Assembly (NCBI RefSeq): GCF_006715305.1
Contig: NZ_VFMY01000001.1
Span: 1,426,001 to 1,490,000, forward strand
Length of the DNA: 64,000 nucleotides
Direction of reading: 5' to 3'
DNA from: Arthrobacter sp. SLBN-100
GTDB taxonomy: Bacteria > Actinomycetota > Actinomycetes > Actinomycetales > Micrococcaceae
The notes beneath the pieces were generated by a model. That model was not told the origin of the DNA. It searched no databases and saw only the letters and a program-made list of their open reading frames with translations. Positions 34,969-43,662 of this stretch are shown here, in pieces. Position numbers and translations under genes: made by a program. Numbering within the stretch: position 1 is the first letter of the stretch; every line of letters starts with the position of its first letter.

Positions 34969-35088
34969 TCGGAAGGACGAACAAAAAAGAAATCCGTCGA
35001 TGCGTGAAGCACGATCTCGCACGACGGACCTACAGAACTCTCAACCCGTCAAGCCTGCTCGCTTGCCAGCTTGACAACTATAGAGGAC
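34969..35088 (+). pseudogene. IS110-family transposase remnant (copy 2, last ~40 codons)
   Basis: Encodes EIRRCVKHDLARRTYRTLN followed by PSSLLACQLDNYRG, roughly 85% identical by eye at DNA level to 33228-33348, in the same orientation. A two-base difference in the A-G run (34982-34989) shifts its frame relative to copy 1. It ends near TTGACAACTATAGAGG, a plausible element right end. Only this terminal piece remains. Confidence 0.82.
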
Positions 35089-35135
35089 CAAATGCCGCTT
35101 GAGGGGCCATGCCTCTTAAGGACATGCCTGCACCA

Positions 35136-36272
35136 TCAGCCTCCCAGCCAGGCCTGCAGCGCCTGCAGGCATTTGCGGATGGCGTCGGCATGAACGTGTT
35201 CGTTGTCTTTATGCGCCAGCAAGGCATCCCCCGGCCCGAAGTTCACCGCAGGGATCCCCAGCTCGCTGAAGCGCGCGACGTCGGTCCAGCCGTATTTGGG
35301 CTTCGGCTCGGCTCCCACGGCGGCAAGAAAGGAAGCGGCGGCAGGGTGCTGGAGCCCGGGCCGTGCCCCGGCCGCGGCATCAGTGCGGACGACGTCAAAA
35401 CCCTCAAGGAGCTCCCGCACCACGGCTTCGGCCTGGTCCGGGGTCTTGTCCGGGGCAAACCGGTAGTTGATTTCCACCACGCACCGGTCCGGAATGACAT
35501 TGCCGGCAGTGCCGCCGTTGATTCTTACCGCGTTCAGGCTCTCGCGATAATCCAGGCCGTCCACATTGACCGTCAGCGGCTCATAAGCAGCCAGCCGGGC
35601 CAGGATCGGCGCCGCCGCGTGGATGGCGTTGCTGCCCATCCAGGCCCGGGCGGAGTGGGCGGCCTCCCCCACGGTTGTCGCTTCGAACCTGCTGGTCCCG
35701 TTGCACCCGCCTTCCACAGTGCCGTCAGTGGGTTCGAGCAGGATGGCGAAATCCCCGCCCAGCAGATCACCGTGGTTGCGGACCAGCCGGCCCAGGCCGC
35801 TCTTCACGGCTTCCACTTCCTCGTGGTCGTAAAAAACAAAGGTGACGTCCCGCTTCGGCGCGGTACCGCCGTCGAACATTGTGGCAGCCAACGCGAGCTG
35901 GACGGCCACGCCGCCCTTCATGTCCGTGGCGCCGCGGCCGTACAGGACGCCCTCCCCGGGGACACCGGATTCCCAGCTGGACGGCACCGTGCCCCGGGAC
36001 CCCTCAGCAAGGGGCAACGGAACGGTGTCCAGGTGTCCTGCCAGGATGACGCGTTCCGGATTGCCCAGCTCGGTCCGGGCGATGATGGCATCCCCGTCCC
36101 GCACGATACGCAGTTCCGGGATGGTGCGCAGGCCCGCCTCGACGGCGTCGGCCAGTTCCGTTTCATTGCCGGACACACTGTCGATGTCCATGATCGCGGC
36201 GGTCAGGAGCGCAACATCCTGGCGGAGGTCAAGTGGAAGGGTGGAAGGTTCCGGGGCGGTTTCGGCAGTCAC
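35136..36272 (-). CDS. dapE: Succinyl-diaminopimelate desuccinylase
   Basis: A 378-residue M20 di-zinc amidohydrolase that converts N-succinyl-LL-DAP to LL-DAP for lysine and peptidoglycan. Zinc ligands are in ILAGHLDTVPLP, YGRGATDMKGGVAV and FYDHEEVEA (catalytic Glu pair), then LLEPTDGTVEGG. The C-terminus ends KDNEHVHADAIRKCLQALQ with the last His ligand. The GTG start lies 6 nt after a TAGACT box. It is divergent from dapD, as in mycobacteria. Confidence 0.96.
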   Translation of the reverse strand: MTAETAPEPSTLPLDLRQDVALLTAAIMDIDSVSGNETELADAVEAGLRTIPELRIVRDGDAIIARTELGNPERVILAGHLDTVPLPLAEGSRGTVPSSWESGVPGEGVLYGRGATDMKGGVAVQLALAATMFDGGTAPKRDVTFVFYDHEEVEAVKSGLGRLVRNHGDLLGGDFAILLEPTDGTVEGGCNGTSRFEATTVGEAAHSARAWMGSNAIHAAAPILARLAAYEPLTVNVDGLDYRESLNAVRINGGTAGNVIPDRCVVEINYRFAPDKTPDQAEAVVRELLEGFDVVRTDAAAGARPGLQHPAAASFLAAVGAEPKPKYGWTDVARFSELGIPAVNFGPGDALLAHKDNEHVHADAIRKCLQALQAWLGG

Positions 36273-36284
36273 GAAGCCAGTCTA
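36273..36284 (-). promoter_or_regulatory. dapE promoter, probably leaderless
   Basis: Minus-strand TAGACT at 36284-36279, then 6 nt, then GTG at 36272. Confidence 0.6.
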
Positions 36285-36310
36285 GTTCGGAGCAGGTCCC
36301 CGCCCGTCGA

Positions 36311-36322
36311 TAGACTGGGGCA
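36311..36322 (+). promoter_or_regulatory. dapD promoter, probably leaderless
   Basis: TAGACT at 36311-36316, then 6 nt (GGGGCA), then ATG at 36323. The two dap promoters are back to back within 50 bp and use the same hexamer. Confidence 0.6.
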
Positions 36323-37351
36323 ATGACTGAGACTGCTTCCTCCGCTGTGCCCGAAACCCAGACTGCCTCCACTGAAGAACGTTCCGCCTACGGCTTTGGC
36401 GTGGCCACCATCGCCACTGCCAGCGGCGATGCTACCGTCCTGGATGTCTGGTTCCCGGCACCCGTGCTGGGCGTCGCTGCCGATAACCTGCACGCCGTGG
36501 GGAACGCGGACGAGGCACTCACCCGCATCGCAGAAGCCGGCACGGACGAGGACCGCGGCACCGAACAGAAGGTGGTCTTTGTGCAGATCAACCTCGATGA
36601 GGCCCCGGCCGACACCGCTGACGCCTACCTGCGCCTGCACCTGCTCTCGCACCGCCTGGTCCGGCCGAACACCATCAACCTCGACGGCATCTTCGGCAAG
36701 CTGCCCAACGTCGTCTGGACCAACTTCGGCCCTGCCGCCGTGGAAGGCTTCGAACTGACCCGCGCCCGGCTGCGGCGCCGTGGCGCCGTTACCGTTTACG
36801 GCATCGACAAGTTTCCCCGCATGGTGGACTACGTCGTGCCCACCGGCGTCAGGATTGCCGACGCCGACCGCGTCCGCCTGGGAGCGCACCTCGCCGAAGG
36901 CACCACTGTGATGCACGAAGGCTTCGTCAACTTCAATGCCGGAACCCTGGGCACCTCCATGGTTGAGGGCCGGATTTCCGCCGGCGTGGTGACCGGTGAC
37001 GGCAGCGACGTCGGCGGCGGCGCCTCGATTATGGGCACCCTGTCCGGCGGCGGCAAGGAAAAGATCACCATCGGCGAGCGGGTCCTGCTTGGCGCCAACT
37101 CCGGTGTGGGCATCAGCATCGGCGACGATTCCGTTGTCGAAGCCGGCCTCTACGTGACGGCGGGCACCCGCGTGCGCATACCCGGTCCCAAGGACGAGGT
37201 GGGCGAGGACACCACCAGGATCGTCAAGGCCGCCGAACTCTCCGGTGTCCCCAACCTGCTGTTCCGCCGCAACTCCACTACGGGCGCCGTGGAGGTACTC
37301 CCCCGCGCCGGCCAGACCGTGGAGCTGAATGACGCCCTGCACGCCAACTGA
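36323..37351 (+). CDS. dapD: Tetrahydrodipicolinate N-succinyltransferase
   Basis: A 342-residue trimeric left-handed beta-helix enzyme that succinylates tetrahydrodipicolinate with succinyl-CoA. It is of the long actinobacterial type: an N-terminal domain ([18 protein letters not shown]), then hexapeptide-repeat turns around [30 protein letters not shown] and [16 protein letters not shown]. With dapE and dapC in this window three steps of the succinylase DAP pathway are present. It ends 7 nt before the next gene. Confidence 0.96.
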   Translation: MTETASSAVPETQTASTEERSAYGFGVATIATASGDATVLDVWFPAPVLGVAADNLHAVGNADEALTRIAEAGTDEDRGTEQKVVFVQINLDEAPADTADAYLRLHLLSHRLVRPNTINLDGIFGKLPNVVWTNFGPAAVEGFELTRARLRRRGAVTVYGIDKFPRMVDYVVPTGVRIADADRVRLGAHLAEGTTVMHEGFVNFNAGTLGTSMVEGRISAGVVTGDGSDVGGGASIMGTLSGGGKEKITIGERVLLGANSGVGISIGDDSVVEAGLYVTAGTRVRIPGPKDEVGEDTTRIVKAAELSGVPNLLFRRNSTTGAVEVLPRAGQTVELNDALHAN

Positions 37352-37358
37352 TCCTTCG

Positions 37359-38216
37359 ATGGCACGAAGACGCGGCCTTCGCCGTCTGCTGGTGCTGCTG
37401 CTAACGCTGGCCCTGGTGGCCGGCGGCGTCTATGCGGCGGTGTTTTTTGTGCAACGTTCCGAGACCCTTGTTTCGGAACGGTGCACCGCCGTCGTGAATG
37501 GTGAGACGGCCGAACTGGCTCCCGACCAGGCTGTCTACGCTTCCCTGATCACTGCCGTGGCGGTCCAGCGCGGGCTCCCGCCCCGGGCCGCGACCATAGC
37601 CTTGGCTACCGCCATGCAGGAGTCCAAGCTCCGCAACATTGAGCACGGCGACCAGGCCGGCCCGGATTCGCGGGGGCTGTTCCAGCAGCGTCCTTCCCAG
37701 GGCTGGGGAACGGCAGAGCAGATCATGGACCCCTTTTACGCCACCAACGCTTTTTACGATGCACTGGTGAAGATCCCAGGTTACGAGTCGCTTGAGATCA
37801 CGGCGGCGGCGCAGCGGGTGCAACGATCGGCGTTTCCCGCCGCTTATGCCCAGCACGAGCAGATGGGACGCTTTTTTGCCTCCGGGCTGTCCGGCCAGAC
37901 GCCCGAAGCCATTCAGTGCACCCTCCGCTCGGCAGGTGCCGCCGGCGATCCCACCGCCGTTTCCGGCAAGCTTGCCCAGGCCTACGGACTCTCGGGTTCG
38001 GCCGTGGACAACCAGACGCTGGTGGTGGAAGCCGGCGGCAGCCAGGCTTGGTCGGTGGCGCAATGGGCCGTAGCCAACGCCAAGACCCTCGATGTCACGC
38101 AGGTGGAGGTCGCCGGGCGGAGCTGGAACCGCACCGAGCGGGACGGCTGGCAGGAATCGGCCGCCCCGGATGGCCAGGTACGGATTACGGTGTCACCGGC
38201 AGGCACAGGGGCCTGA
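37359..38216 (+). CDS. Membrane-anchored protein with a transglycosylase-like segment
   Basis: 285 residues from ATG 37359. A basic N-terminus (ARRRGLRR) leads into one membrane helix (LLVLLLTLALVAGGVYAAVFF), so the bulk is extracytoplasmic. The segment ATIALATAMQESKLRNIEHG followed by DSRGLFQQRPSQGWG has the Glu-in-helix and GLFQ pattern of lysozyme-fold/lytic-transglycosylase domains, but catalysis is unproven. The start 7 nt after dapD suggests co-transcription, which would fit a cell-wall role. Often left hypothetical in annotations. Confidence 0.75.
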   Translation: MARRRGLRRLLVLLLTLALVAGGVYAAVFFVQRSETLVSERCTAVVNGETAELAPDQAVYASLITAVAVQRGLPPRAATIALATAMQESKLRNIEHGDQAGPDSRGLFQQRPSQGWGTAEQIMDPFYATNAFYDALVKIPGYESLEITAAAQRVQRSAFPAAYAQHEQMGRFFASGLSGQTPEAIQCTLRSAGAAGDPTAVSGKLAQAYGLSGSAVDNQTLVVEAGGSQAWSVAQWAVANAKTLDVTQVEVAGRSWNRTERDGWQESAAPDGQVRITVSPAGTGA

Positions 38217-38250
38217 GGCACCCCTAGCGTCTTTCCTTGCTCATTCTCTT

Positions 38251-38862
38251 CTAGACGAGGATTTCCACCACGGGCTGGACGTAGCTGCGAAACAGCTCCG
38301 GCTGGCTCATCAACTGACGGCTCATAATGATCTTGTCCGGCTCCAAGTACCAGGCCCGCTGCTCTTTCAACGGCAGTTCGATGATGGTCAGCTTGAAGTC
38401 GCGTGCGTTGCGTCCAACCTCCATCAGCCGGTCATCCACCATGTCCTCCAACAGCTGGTCCGCACCGGTGGCGGCCCGTTCAGCTTCGAGCTCGGCGTAC
38501 TCACTCCTGCGTTCCCGCGCCCAGGTGAGAGCCGAGCCGAAGTGCGCCTGGAGTACCCGCTGCAGGGCTGGCGAATTACCGAATGCCTCAAAGTCGGGCG
38601 GGGAAAGTTCCGGTGACGTCTGCGGGTATGCCTTCAGCAGCTGTTCCCACCACGCCTCCCACTCGGTCTTGAGTACGCTCAAACCGCCCACATCGGCAGT
38701 GAGGTGGGAATGGTCGGCAGGATGGACCTTGGGGGCTGCATGCGAAAGGGCGGGGTGGCCCGCGCCGTCGAGTCCGGCGGCATCGCGCATATACAGGGCG
38801 ATCATCATCGGTCCGGACGTGTCGGTGGTGATCTGCCACCCGGAACCGGTCTTTTGCTGCAT
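38251..38862 (-). CDS. Hypothetical cytosolic protein
   Basis: 203 residues from ATG 38862 (MQQKTGSGWQITTD). No signal peptide or membrane helix. The sequence is mixed alpha/beta with a Trp-rich patch (TEWEAWWEQLLKAYPQ), a charged helix (WARERRSEYAELEAERAATG) and DKIIMSRQLMSQPELFRSYV near the end. I do not recognise a family. It is convergent with the dapD-linked gene and lies upstream of nothing obvious; the TetR gene ends 67 nt before its start on the same strand, so the two might be one unit. Codon use looks native. Confidence 0.75.
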   Translation of the reverse strand: MQQKTGSGWQITTDTSGPMMIALYMRDAAGLDGAGHPALSHAAPKVHPADHSHLTADVGGLSVLKTEWEAWWEQLLKAYPQTSPELSPPDFEAFGNSPALQRVLQAHFGSALTWARERRSEYAELEAERAATGADQLLEDMVDDRLMEVGRNARDFKLTIIELPLKEQRAWYLEPDKIIMSRQLMSQPELFRSYVQPVVEILV

Positions 38863-38929
38863 CCGAGGTCCTTCCCTGGCGCGCACCTACCGGGTCTGGT
38901 GATCCGGTGTTGCGCCCCCGGCTACCAGT

Positions 38930-39568
38930 CTATTCCCCCGCATTGCCGACGGTAACGAAATTCACCGCCAACCCGTCCAGGTGCCGCTCAAGGACATCGG
39001 TGCACATCCGGGCCGTCATCCAGCCGGGCTGAAGCAGGGCATGCATGCACAGGCCGTCCAGGGTGGCGAGAAGCCTCTCCGCCTCCACCACCAACGCCTC
39101 CTCGGAAACATCGGCGGGTACCAGCGCTGTGATCACCCGGCCGATAACGGCTGCCACCTCACGGTGGCTGCGGTCCGCCTCCGCCACAAGGAAGGGCCTG
39201 ATCCTGGCGGCATTGCGGAAGGCCATCCACACGCAGGCCTCCACAGCCCGCTGTTCGTCCAGCGGCAACAGTTCACCCAGCAGTGTTAAAACGGCGTCGC
39301 GTCCATCCGGACTTGCGGGCGGATGGGCCTGCATTCCAGGCAGGGCGCTCTCCAGCCTGGCCACGATGCTGTCAATCGCCGTTGCAAAGGAGAAAGCCAG
39401 CAGTTCATCGCTGCCCGCGAAATAATGCCTGACGGAGCCGACGGCGAGCCCGGCCTCGTCTGCCACTTCCCGAAGGGACGCCCTTTCCAATCCATCTACG
39501 GCGATAATCCGCCAGACTGCTTCCACGACTTCCCGGCGCCGGGCTCCGGCGTGAACGAATTTAGGCAC
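38930..39568 (-). CDS. TetR/AcrR family regulator, probably self-repressing
   Basis: 212 residues. The DNA-binding region is RREVVEAVWRIIAVDGLERASLREVADEAGLAVGSVRHYF, with the recognition helix GSVRHYF typical of the family. The C-terminal domain (ERLLATLDGLCMHALLQPGW) resembles TetR_C ligand domains of BetI-like regulators. The GTG start lies 6 nt after a TAGATA box, and the perfect palindrome AGCACAGCTGTGCT touches that box, so autorepression is likely. It may co-express the hypothetical gene behind it. The ligand is unknown. Confidence 0.9.
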   Translation of the reverse strand: MPKFVHAGARRREVVEAVWRIIAVDGLERASLREVADEAGLAVGSVRHYFAGSDELLAFSFATAIDSIVARLESALPGMQAHPPASPDGRDAVLTLLGELLPLDEQRAVEACVWMAFRNAARIRPFLVAEADRSHREVAAVIGRVITALVPADVSEEALVVEAERLLATLDGLCMHALLQPGWMTARMCTDVLERHLDGLAVNFVTVGNAGE

Positions 39569-39580
39569 TCCTCTTATCTA
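39569..39580 (-). promoter_or_regulatory. tetR promoter, probably leaderless
   Basis: Minus-strand TAGATA at 39580-39575, then 6 nt (AGAGGA), then GTG at 39568. AGAGGA directly adjoining the GTG is too close for a normal ribosome site. Confidence 0.5.
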
Positions 39581-39593
39581 GCACAGCTGTGCT
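39580..39593. promoter_or_regulatory. Palindromic operator AGCACAGCTGTGCT
   Basis: A perfect 14-bp palindrome immediately upstream of, and touching, the TetR -10 box. Position and symmetry fit a TetR dimer site. galE begins 104 bp away on the other strand and could also be affected. Confidence 0.6.
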
Positions 39594-39684
39594 CAATTGC
39601 AGGCCTGTCCGCGGTTCTGCCCGTAAAGGCCCGTCATCCTGCCCGGGATCCGGGGCTTATCGGCGGGACCGGCACCGGTTGGGA

Positions 39685-39697
39685 TAGCGTTGGGAGC
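39685..39697 (+). promoter_or_regulatory. galE promoter, probably leaderless
   Basis: TAGCGT at 39685-39690, then 7 nt, then ATG at 39698. Confidence 0.5.
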
Positions 39698-40711
39698 ATG
39701 AAAATTCTGGTTACAGGGGGTACCGGGTACATCGGTTCCCACACTGTTTTGTCCCTGCAGGAAGCCGGCCATGACGTGCTGGTCATCGACAACCTGGTCA
39801 ACTCCAGCGAGGAGTCCCTCCGCCGGGTGGCCGAACTCACCGGCAAAACAGCACAGTTCCACCACGTGGACCTCGTGGACGAGGCCGCCGTGGACAAGGT
39901 CTTCGCCGAAAACGACGTCGACGCCGTGATCCACTTCGCCGGCCTGAAGGCCGTGGGCGAATCCGTGCGCGAGCCGCTGATGTACTACTACAACAACCTC
40001 GTCGGCACCCTGAACCTGATCCGCGTCATGGACCGGCACAACGTCCGCTCCATCGTCTTCAGCTCCTCCGCCACCGTCTACGGCGAACACAACCCCATCC
40101 CCTACGTGGAAAAGATGGAGATCGGGGCCAACAATCCCTACGGCCGCACCAAGGAACAGATCGAGGACATCCTCTCCGACCTCGGCGCCGCTGACACCCG
40201 CTGGCACATCGCCCTGCTGCGCTACTTCAATCCGGTCGGCGCCCACCCCTCGGGCCGGATCGGCGAAGACCCCCAAGGGATCCCGAACAACCTCGTCCCC
40301 TTCATCGCCCAGGTCGCCGTCGGCCGGCGGGAAAAGCTCATGGTCTTCGGCGGCGACTACGACACCCCGGACGGGACCTGCCTGCGCGACTACATCCACG
40401 TCACCGACCTCGCCGAAGGCCACGTGGCCGCGCTGGACCACATCGCCGACCGCACCGGGGTGTTCCGCTGGAACCTCGGCTCCGGCACCGGCTCCTCGGT
40501 CCTGGAAGTCCTGCGCTCCTTTGAGAAGGCCGTCGGTAAACCCATCCCCTACGAAATCACCGGCCGCCGCGCCGGCGACCTGCCCGCCTTCTGGGCCGAT
40601 GCCACCTCAGCCCTCGCCGACCTCAGCTGGTCCACCACGAAGACAGTGGACCAGATGTGCGAAGACCACTGGCGCTGGCAGAAGAACAACCCCAACGGTT
40701 ACAGCTCCTGA
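39698..40711 (+). CDS. galE: UDP-glucose 4-epimerase
   Basis: A 337-residue NAD-dependent SDR epimerase that interconverts UDP-glucose and UDP-galactose. ILVTGGTGYIGSHTVL at the N-terminus binds NAD. Ser/Tyr/Lys are in FSSSATVYGE and NPYGRTKEQIE. LRYFNPVGAHPSGRIGEDP and DGTCLRDYIHVTDLAEGH bind substrate. The frame is open back to 39323, but ATG 39698 gives the exact GalE length. It stands alone, with repeats downstream. Confidence 0.96.
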   Translation: MKILVTGGTGYIGSHTVLSLQEAGHDVLVIDNLVNSSEESLRRVAELTGKTAQFHHVDLVDEAAVDKVFAENDVDAVIHFAGLKAVGESVREPLMYYYNNLVGTLNLIRVMDRHNVRSIVFSSSATVYGEHNPIPYVEKMEIGANNPYGRTKEQIEDILSDLGAADTRWHIALLRYFNPVGAHPSGRIGEDPQGIPNNLVPFIAQVAVGRREKLMVFGGDYDTPDGTCLRDYIHVTDLAEGHVAALDHIADRTGVFRWNLGSGTGSSVLEVLRSFEKAVGKPIPYEITGRRAGDLPAFWADATSALADLSWSTTKTVDQMCEDHWRWQKNNPNGYSS

Positions 40712-40735
40712 CTCATTCCGTGGTTTAGGCCCGCC

Positions 40736-40805
40736 TTCCGGTGGTTGAGCCCGTCCTCCGGTGGTTGAGCCCGTCGAAACCGATTTCGACCCGCTCAATC
40801 ACCGG
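40736..40805. repeat. Extragenic palindromic repeats (GGTTGAGCCCGTC family)
   Basis: CCGGTGGTTGAGCCCGTC occurs at about 40738-40755 and again at 40758-40775. The second copy continues into an inverted partner to make the hairpin 40758-40805 (left arm to 40779, right arm 40784-40805, three mismatches by eye). A decayed copy starts near 40719. The GGTTGAG...GTCGAAA consensus is, from memory, a frequent intergenic palindrome in Arthrobacter genomes. It lies after galE. Confidence 0.8.
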
Positions 40806-40837
40806 GACAGAGTCGGCCTCAATCTCCGGGAAACGAA

Positions 40838-40870
40838 ACGGCCGCCCACCTCCTTGAGGTGAGCGGCCGT
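40838..40870. terminator. Terminator hairpin between galE and gltA
   Basis: ACGGCCGCCCACCTC (40838-40852) pairs with GAGGTGAGCGGCCGT (40856-40870) with one mismatch and a 3-nt loop. It separates the convergent galE and gltA genes. Confidence 0.75.
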
Positions 40871-40950
40871 CGTCGTTGTTCAGCCCGAGCCTGGGGCCAC
40901 GCCGGCGAGGGACCCGAACCGAGCTTGCGAGGTTTGGGAGCCGGTGGGGA

Positions 40951-42237
40951 TTAGCGGGCCGGGTAGTCCCGCTCGGGTTCGCCGATGTAGAGCTGGCGGG
41001 GGCGGCCGATCTTGGTGTTCGGGTCGCTGATCATCTCACGCCACTGGGCAATCCAGCCGGGGAGGCGGCCGATGGCGAAGAGCACGGTGAACATCTTCTC
41101 GGGGAAGCCCATGGCCTTGTAGATGAGGCCGGTGTAGAAGTCGACGTTCGGGTAGAGCTTGCGCTGGATGAAGTAATCATCGTTGAGCGCCTTCTCCTCC
41201 AGGCGCATGGCGATGTCCAGCAGTTCGTCGTTGCCGCCGAGCTTGGTGAGGATCTCGTGCGCGGTGGCCTTGACGATCTTGGCGCGCGGATCGTAGTTCT
41301 TGTAGACGCGGTGCCCGAAGCCCATGAGACGGACGCCGTCTTCCTTGTTCTTGACCTTCTCCATGTAGTCCTCGGGCTTCGTGCCGTCGGCCTGGATCTG
41401 GCGGAGCATCTTCAGCACGGCCTCGTTGGCACCGCCGTGGGCCGGGCCGAAGAGGGCGTTGATGCCTGCCGAGACGGACGCGAACAGGTTCGCGTTGGAG
41501 GAGCCCACCAGGCGCACGGTGGACGTGGAGCAGTTCTGCTCGTGGTCCGCATGCAGGATCAGGAGCAGGTCCAGCGCCTTCGCCACGACCGGGTCAACCT
41601 CGTACTGCTCAGCCGGAAGCCCGAAGCTGAGCCGCAGGAAGTTCTCCACGAGGTTGTGGGAGTTGTCCGGGTACAGCATGGGCTGGCCGATGGACTTCTT
41701 GTGGGCGTAGGCGGCGATGACCGGGAGCTTGGCCATGAGGCGGATAGTGGAAACTTCCACCTGCTCGGCGTTGAACGGGTCCAGCGAGTCCTGGTAGAAC
41801 GTGGACAGTGCCGAGACGGCCGAGGACAGGACGGGCATGGGGTGCGCGTCCCGCGGGAAGCCGCCGAAGAAGCCCTTGAGCTCCTCGTGCAGCAGGGTGT
41901 GCCGGCGGATCTTCTGGTCGAATTCGTCCAGCTCGGTGGGGGAGGGCAGGTTGCCGTAGATCAGCAGGTAGGACACCTCAAGGAAGCTGGAGTGCTGTGC
42001 CAGCTGTTCGATGGGATACCCGCGGTAGCGCAGGATGCCAGCATCGCCGTCGATGTAGGTGATAGCCGAAGTTGTGGCTGCTGTGTTCATGAAGCCGGGG
42101 TCAAAGGTGACTGCGCCCGTCTGCTTCAGCAGTTTGGAAACGTCGTAGCCTTCGTTTCCTTCAACAACCTGGATGCGCGGCAGCTTGAGCTCGCCTCCTG
42201 CATGGAGCAGGGTCGCAGCATTGTTGGTCTCAGTCAT
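40951..42237 (-). CDS. gltA: Citrate synthase
   Basis: A 428-residue hexameric-type citrate synthase that condenses oxaloacetate and acetyl-CoA. The N-terminal beta-rich domain (LHAGGELKLPRIQVVEG) is the mark of the type II enzyme. Active-site His residues are in GPAHGGANEAVLKML and LMGFGHRVYKNYDPRA. AAGGGGA lies before the ATG at 42237. It is monocistronic, with a terminator upstream (from dapC) and downstream. Confidence 0.97.
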   Translation of the reverse strand: MTETNNAATLLHAGGELKLPRIQVVEGNEGYDVSKLLKQTGAVTFDPGFMNTAATTSAITYIDGDAGILRYRGYPIEQLAQHSSFLEVSYLLIYGNLPSPTELDEFDQKIRRHTLLHEELKGFFGGFPRDAHPMPVLSSAVSALSTFYQDSLDPFNAEQVEVSTIRLMAKLPVIAAYAHKKSIGQPMLYPDNSHNLVENFLRLSFGLPAEQYEVDPVVAKALDLLLILHADHEQNCSTSTVRLVGSSNANLFASVSAGINALFGPAHGGANEAVLKMLRQIQADGTKPEDYMEKVKNKEDGVRLMGFGHRVYKNYDPRAKIVKATAHEILTKLGGNDELLDIAMRLEEKALNDDYFIQRKLYPNVDFYTGLIYKAMGFPEKMFTVLFAIGRLPGWIAQWREMISDPNTKIGRPRQLYIGEPERDYPAR

Positions 42238-42375
42238 GGAGTCCCCTTCATGAGGCGTCTGGGCCTCTGTCGAAAGCTTGATCCAACATCAGGTGAGCCG
42301 CGCACGAAGCCTGAGAACACAGGTTCCAACACCCGGGCTGCCTTCTTGTAGAAAGCCACCATTGATAGTCACTTA

Positions 42376-42399
42376 AAAAGTACCCGCTCCTTGGCGGGT
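42376..42399 (-). terminator. Intrinsic terminator after dapC
   Basis: On the minus strand ACCCGC (42399-42394) pairs with GCGGGT (42387-42382) over 6 nt and is followed by ACTTTTT. It would end the fdxA-dapC transcript before gltA. The rest of the 262-bp gap has no gene; a gltA promoter should lie within it. Confidence 0.7.
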
Positions 42400-42499
42400 G
42401 CCACTAATCCGAGACCTTCCAAAATGCCCTAAAAGGGAGCGGATGTGGCGGGAGTCACAGGAATGTTACGGCGCCGTGCCGGCCGTGGTGCTCTGGTGA

Positions 42500-43648
42500 T
42501 TACGGCGCCGATGCCAGCCGCGCAACGGCGGCGTCGATCCTTTCGTCGGTTCCCGTGAGGGCAACCCGGACGTAGCCGTTACCGGCCTCGCCGTAAAAGA
42601 CGCCGGGGCCCACCACGATGCCGCGCTCCGCGAGCCGCGCCACGGTGTCCCAGGTACTCTCCCCCGCCGTCGACCAAAGGTACAGGCCGGCGTCGGACTC
42701 TTTGATTTCCAGACCGAAGTCCAGCAAGGCCGGAACCAGGCGCTCCCGGCGTCCCCGGTACAGGTCCTTCTGGGCCTCCACATGCGCGTCGTCGCCCAGC
42801 GCCACCCGCATGGCTTCCTGCACCGGGTAGGGAACGATCATGCCCGCGTGCTTGCGGCTGTTGACGAGGTTGGGCATCAGGTCCGGATCGCCGGCCACAA
42901 ACGCGGCACGGTACCCTGCCACGTTGGACTGCTTGCTCAATGAGTACACAGCGAGCAGGCCGTGGTGCGATCCGCCGGCCACCCGGGGGTCCAGGATGCT
43001 CGGGACAGCCTGGCCGCCGCGCTGGACGTCCCAGTTGCCCCAACCCAGCTCTGCATAGCATTCGTCGGACGCCACCACGGCACCCACCTCGCGGGCCTGC
43101 TCAACGAGCGCCTTCAGGGATTCGACACCCCGGACGCTGCCGGTGGGATTCCCCGGGGAGTTGACCCAGATCAGCCGGACACGGGCGCGGGTGGCCTCGT
43201 CGAGCTCGTCCAGGTTGTCAGTTGCCACCGAGGTGACCCCCGCGAGGGTGGCGCCGATATCGTACGTCGGGTAGGCAACCTTGGGGCGTACGACGACGTC
43301 CCCTGGCTTCAGTCCCAACAGCAGCGGCAGCCAGGCCACCAGTTCCTTCGAGCCGACCGTTGGCATGATGTTGCGCGGATCCAGTCCAGCCACGCCGCGG
43401 CGGCGTTCGAACCATGTGGCGATGGCCTGACGCAGCGCGGGTGTGCCGTGGACCGTGGGGTATCCGGGGGCGTCAGCGGCGGCCTTCAGGGCGTCCTGGA
43501 TCAGGGCGGGCGTGGGATCCACAGGGGTACCAATGGACAGGTTGACGGCTCCCCCGGGGTGCTCCGAGGCCTTCGCGACATACGGCGCCATGGCCTCCCA
43601 CGGGTAGTCGGGCAGGTCAAGGCCGAACGTATTCACTGCTGCGGTCAC
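42500..43648 (-). CDS. dapC: Succinyldiaminopimelate transaminase
   Basis: A 382-residue class I/II PLP aminotransferase that makes N-succinyl-LL-DAP. The start is NTFGLDLPDYPWEAMAPY. Cofactor-binding blocks are TVGSKELVAWLPLLLG, WVNSPGNPTGSV and SDECYAELGW, and the Schiff-base Lys is in YSLSKQSNVAGYRAAF. The frame opens at 43873, but GTG 43648 has AGGAA upstream and avoids overlap with fdxA. It begins 14 nt after the fdxA stop; the fdx-dapC pair is also found in mycobacteria (from memory). Confidence 0.94.
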   Translation of the reverse strand: MTAAVNTFGLDLPDYPWEAMAPYVAKASEHPGGAVNLSIGTPVDPTPALIQDALKAAADAPGYPTVHGTPALRQAIATWFERRRGVAGLDPRNIMPTVGSKELVAWLPLLLGLKPGDVVVRPKVAYPTYDIGATLAGVTSVATDNLDELDEATRARVRLIWVNSPGNPTGSVRGVESLKALVEQAREVGAVVASDECYAELGWGNWDVQRGGQAVPSILDPRVAGGSHHGLLAVYSLSKQSNVAGYRAAFVAGDPDLMPNLVNSRKHAGMIVPYPVQEAMRVALGDDAHVEAQKDLYRGRRERLVPALLDFGLEIKESDAGLYLWSTAGESTWDTVARLAERGIVVGPGVFYGEAGNGYVRVALTGTDERIDAAVARLASAP

Positions 43649-43662
43649 CGTTCCTGCCTGCG

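Noticed and set aside
34879..35022. N-terminal extension of the SHOCT protein
   Set aside because: The extra 48 codons are read antisense through the second IS110 remnant, so ATG 34878 is the natural start.
39323..39697. N-terminal extension of galE
   Set aside because: The added 125 residues run over the TetR gene and its operator; ATG 39698 gives the exact GalE N-terminus and has a fitting -10 box.
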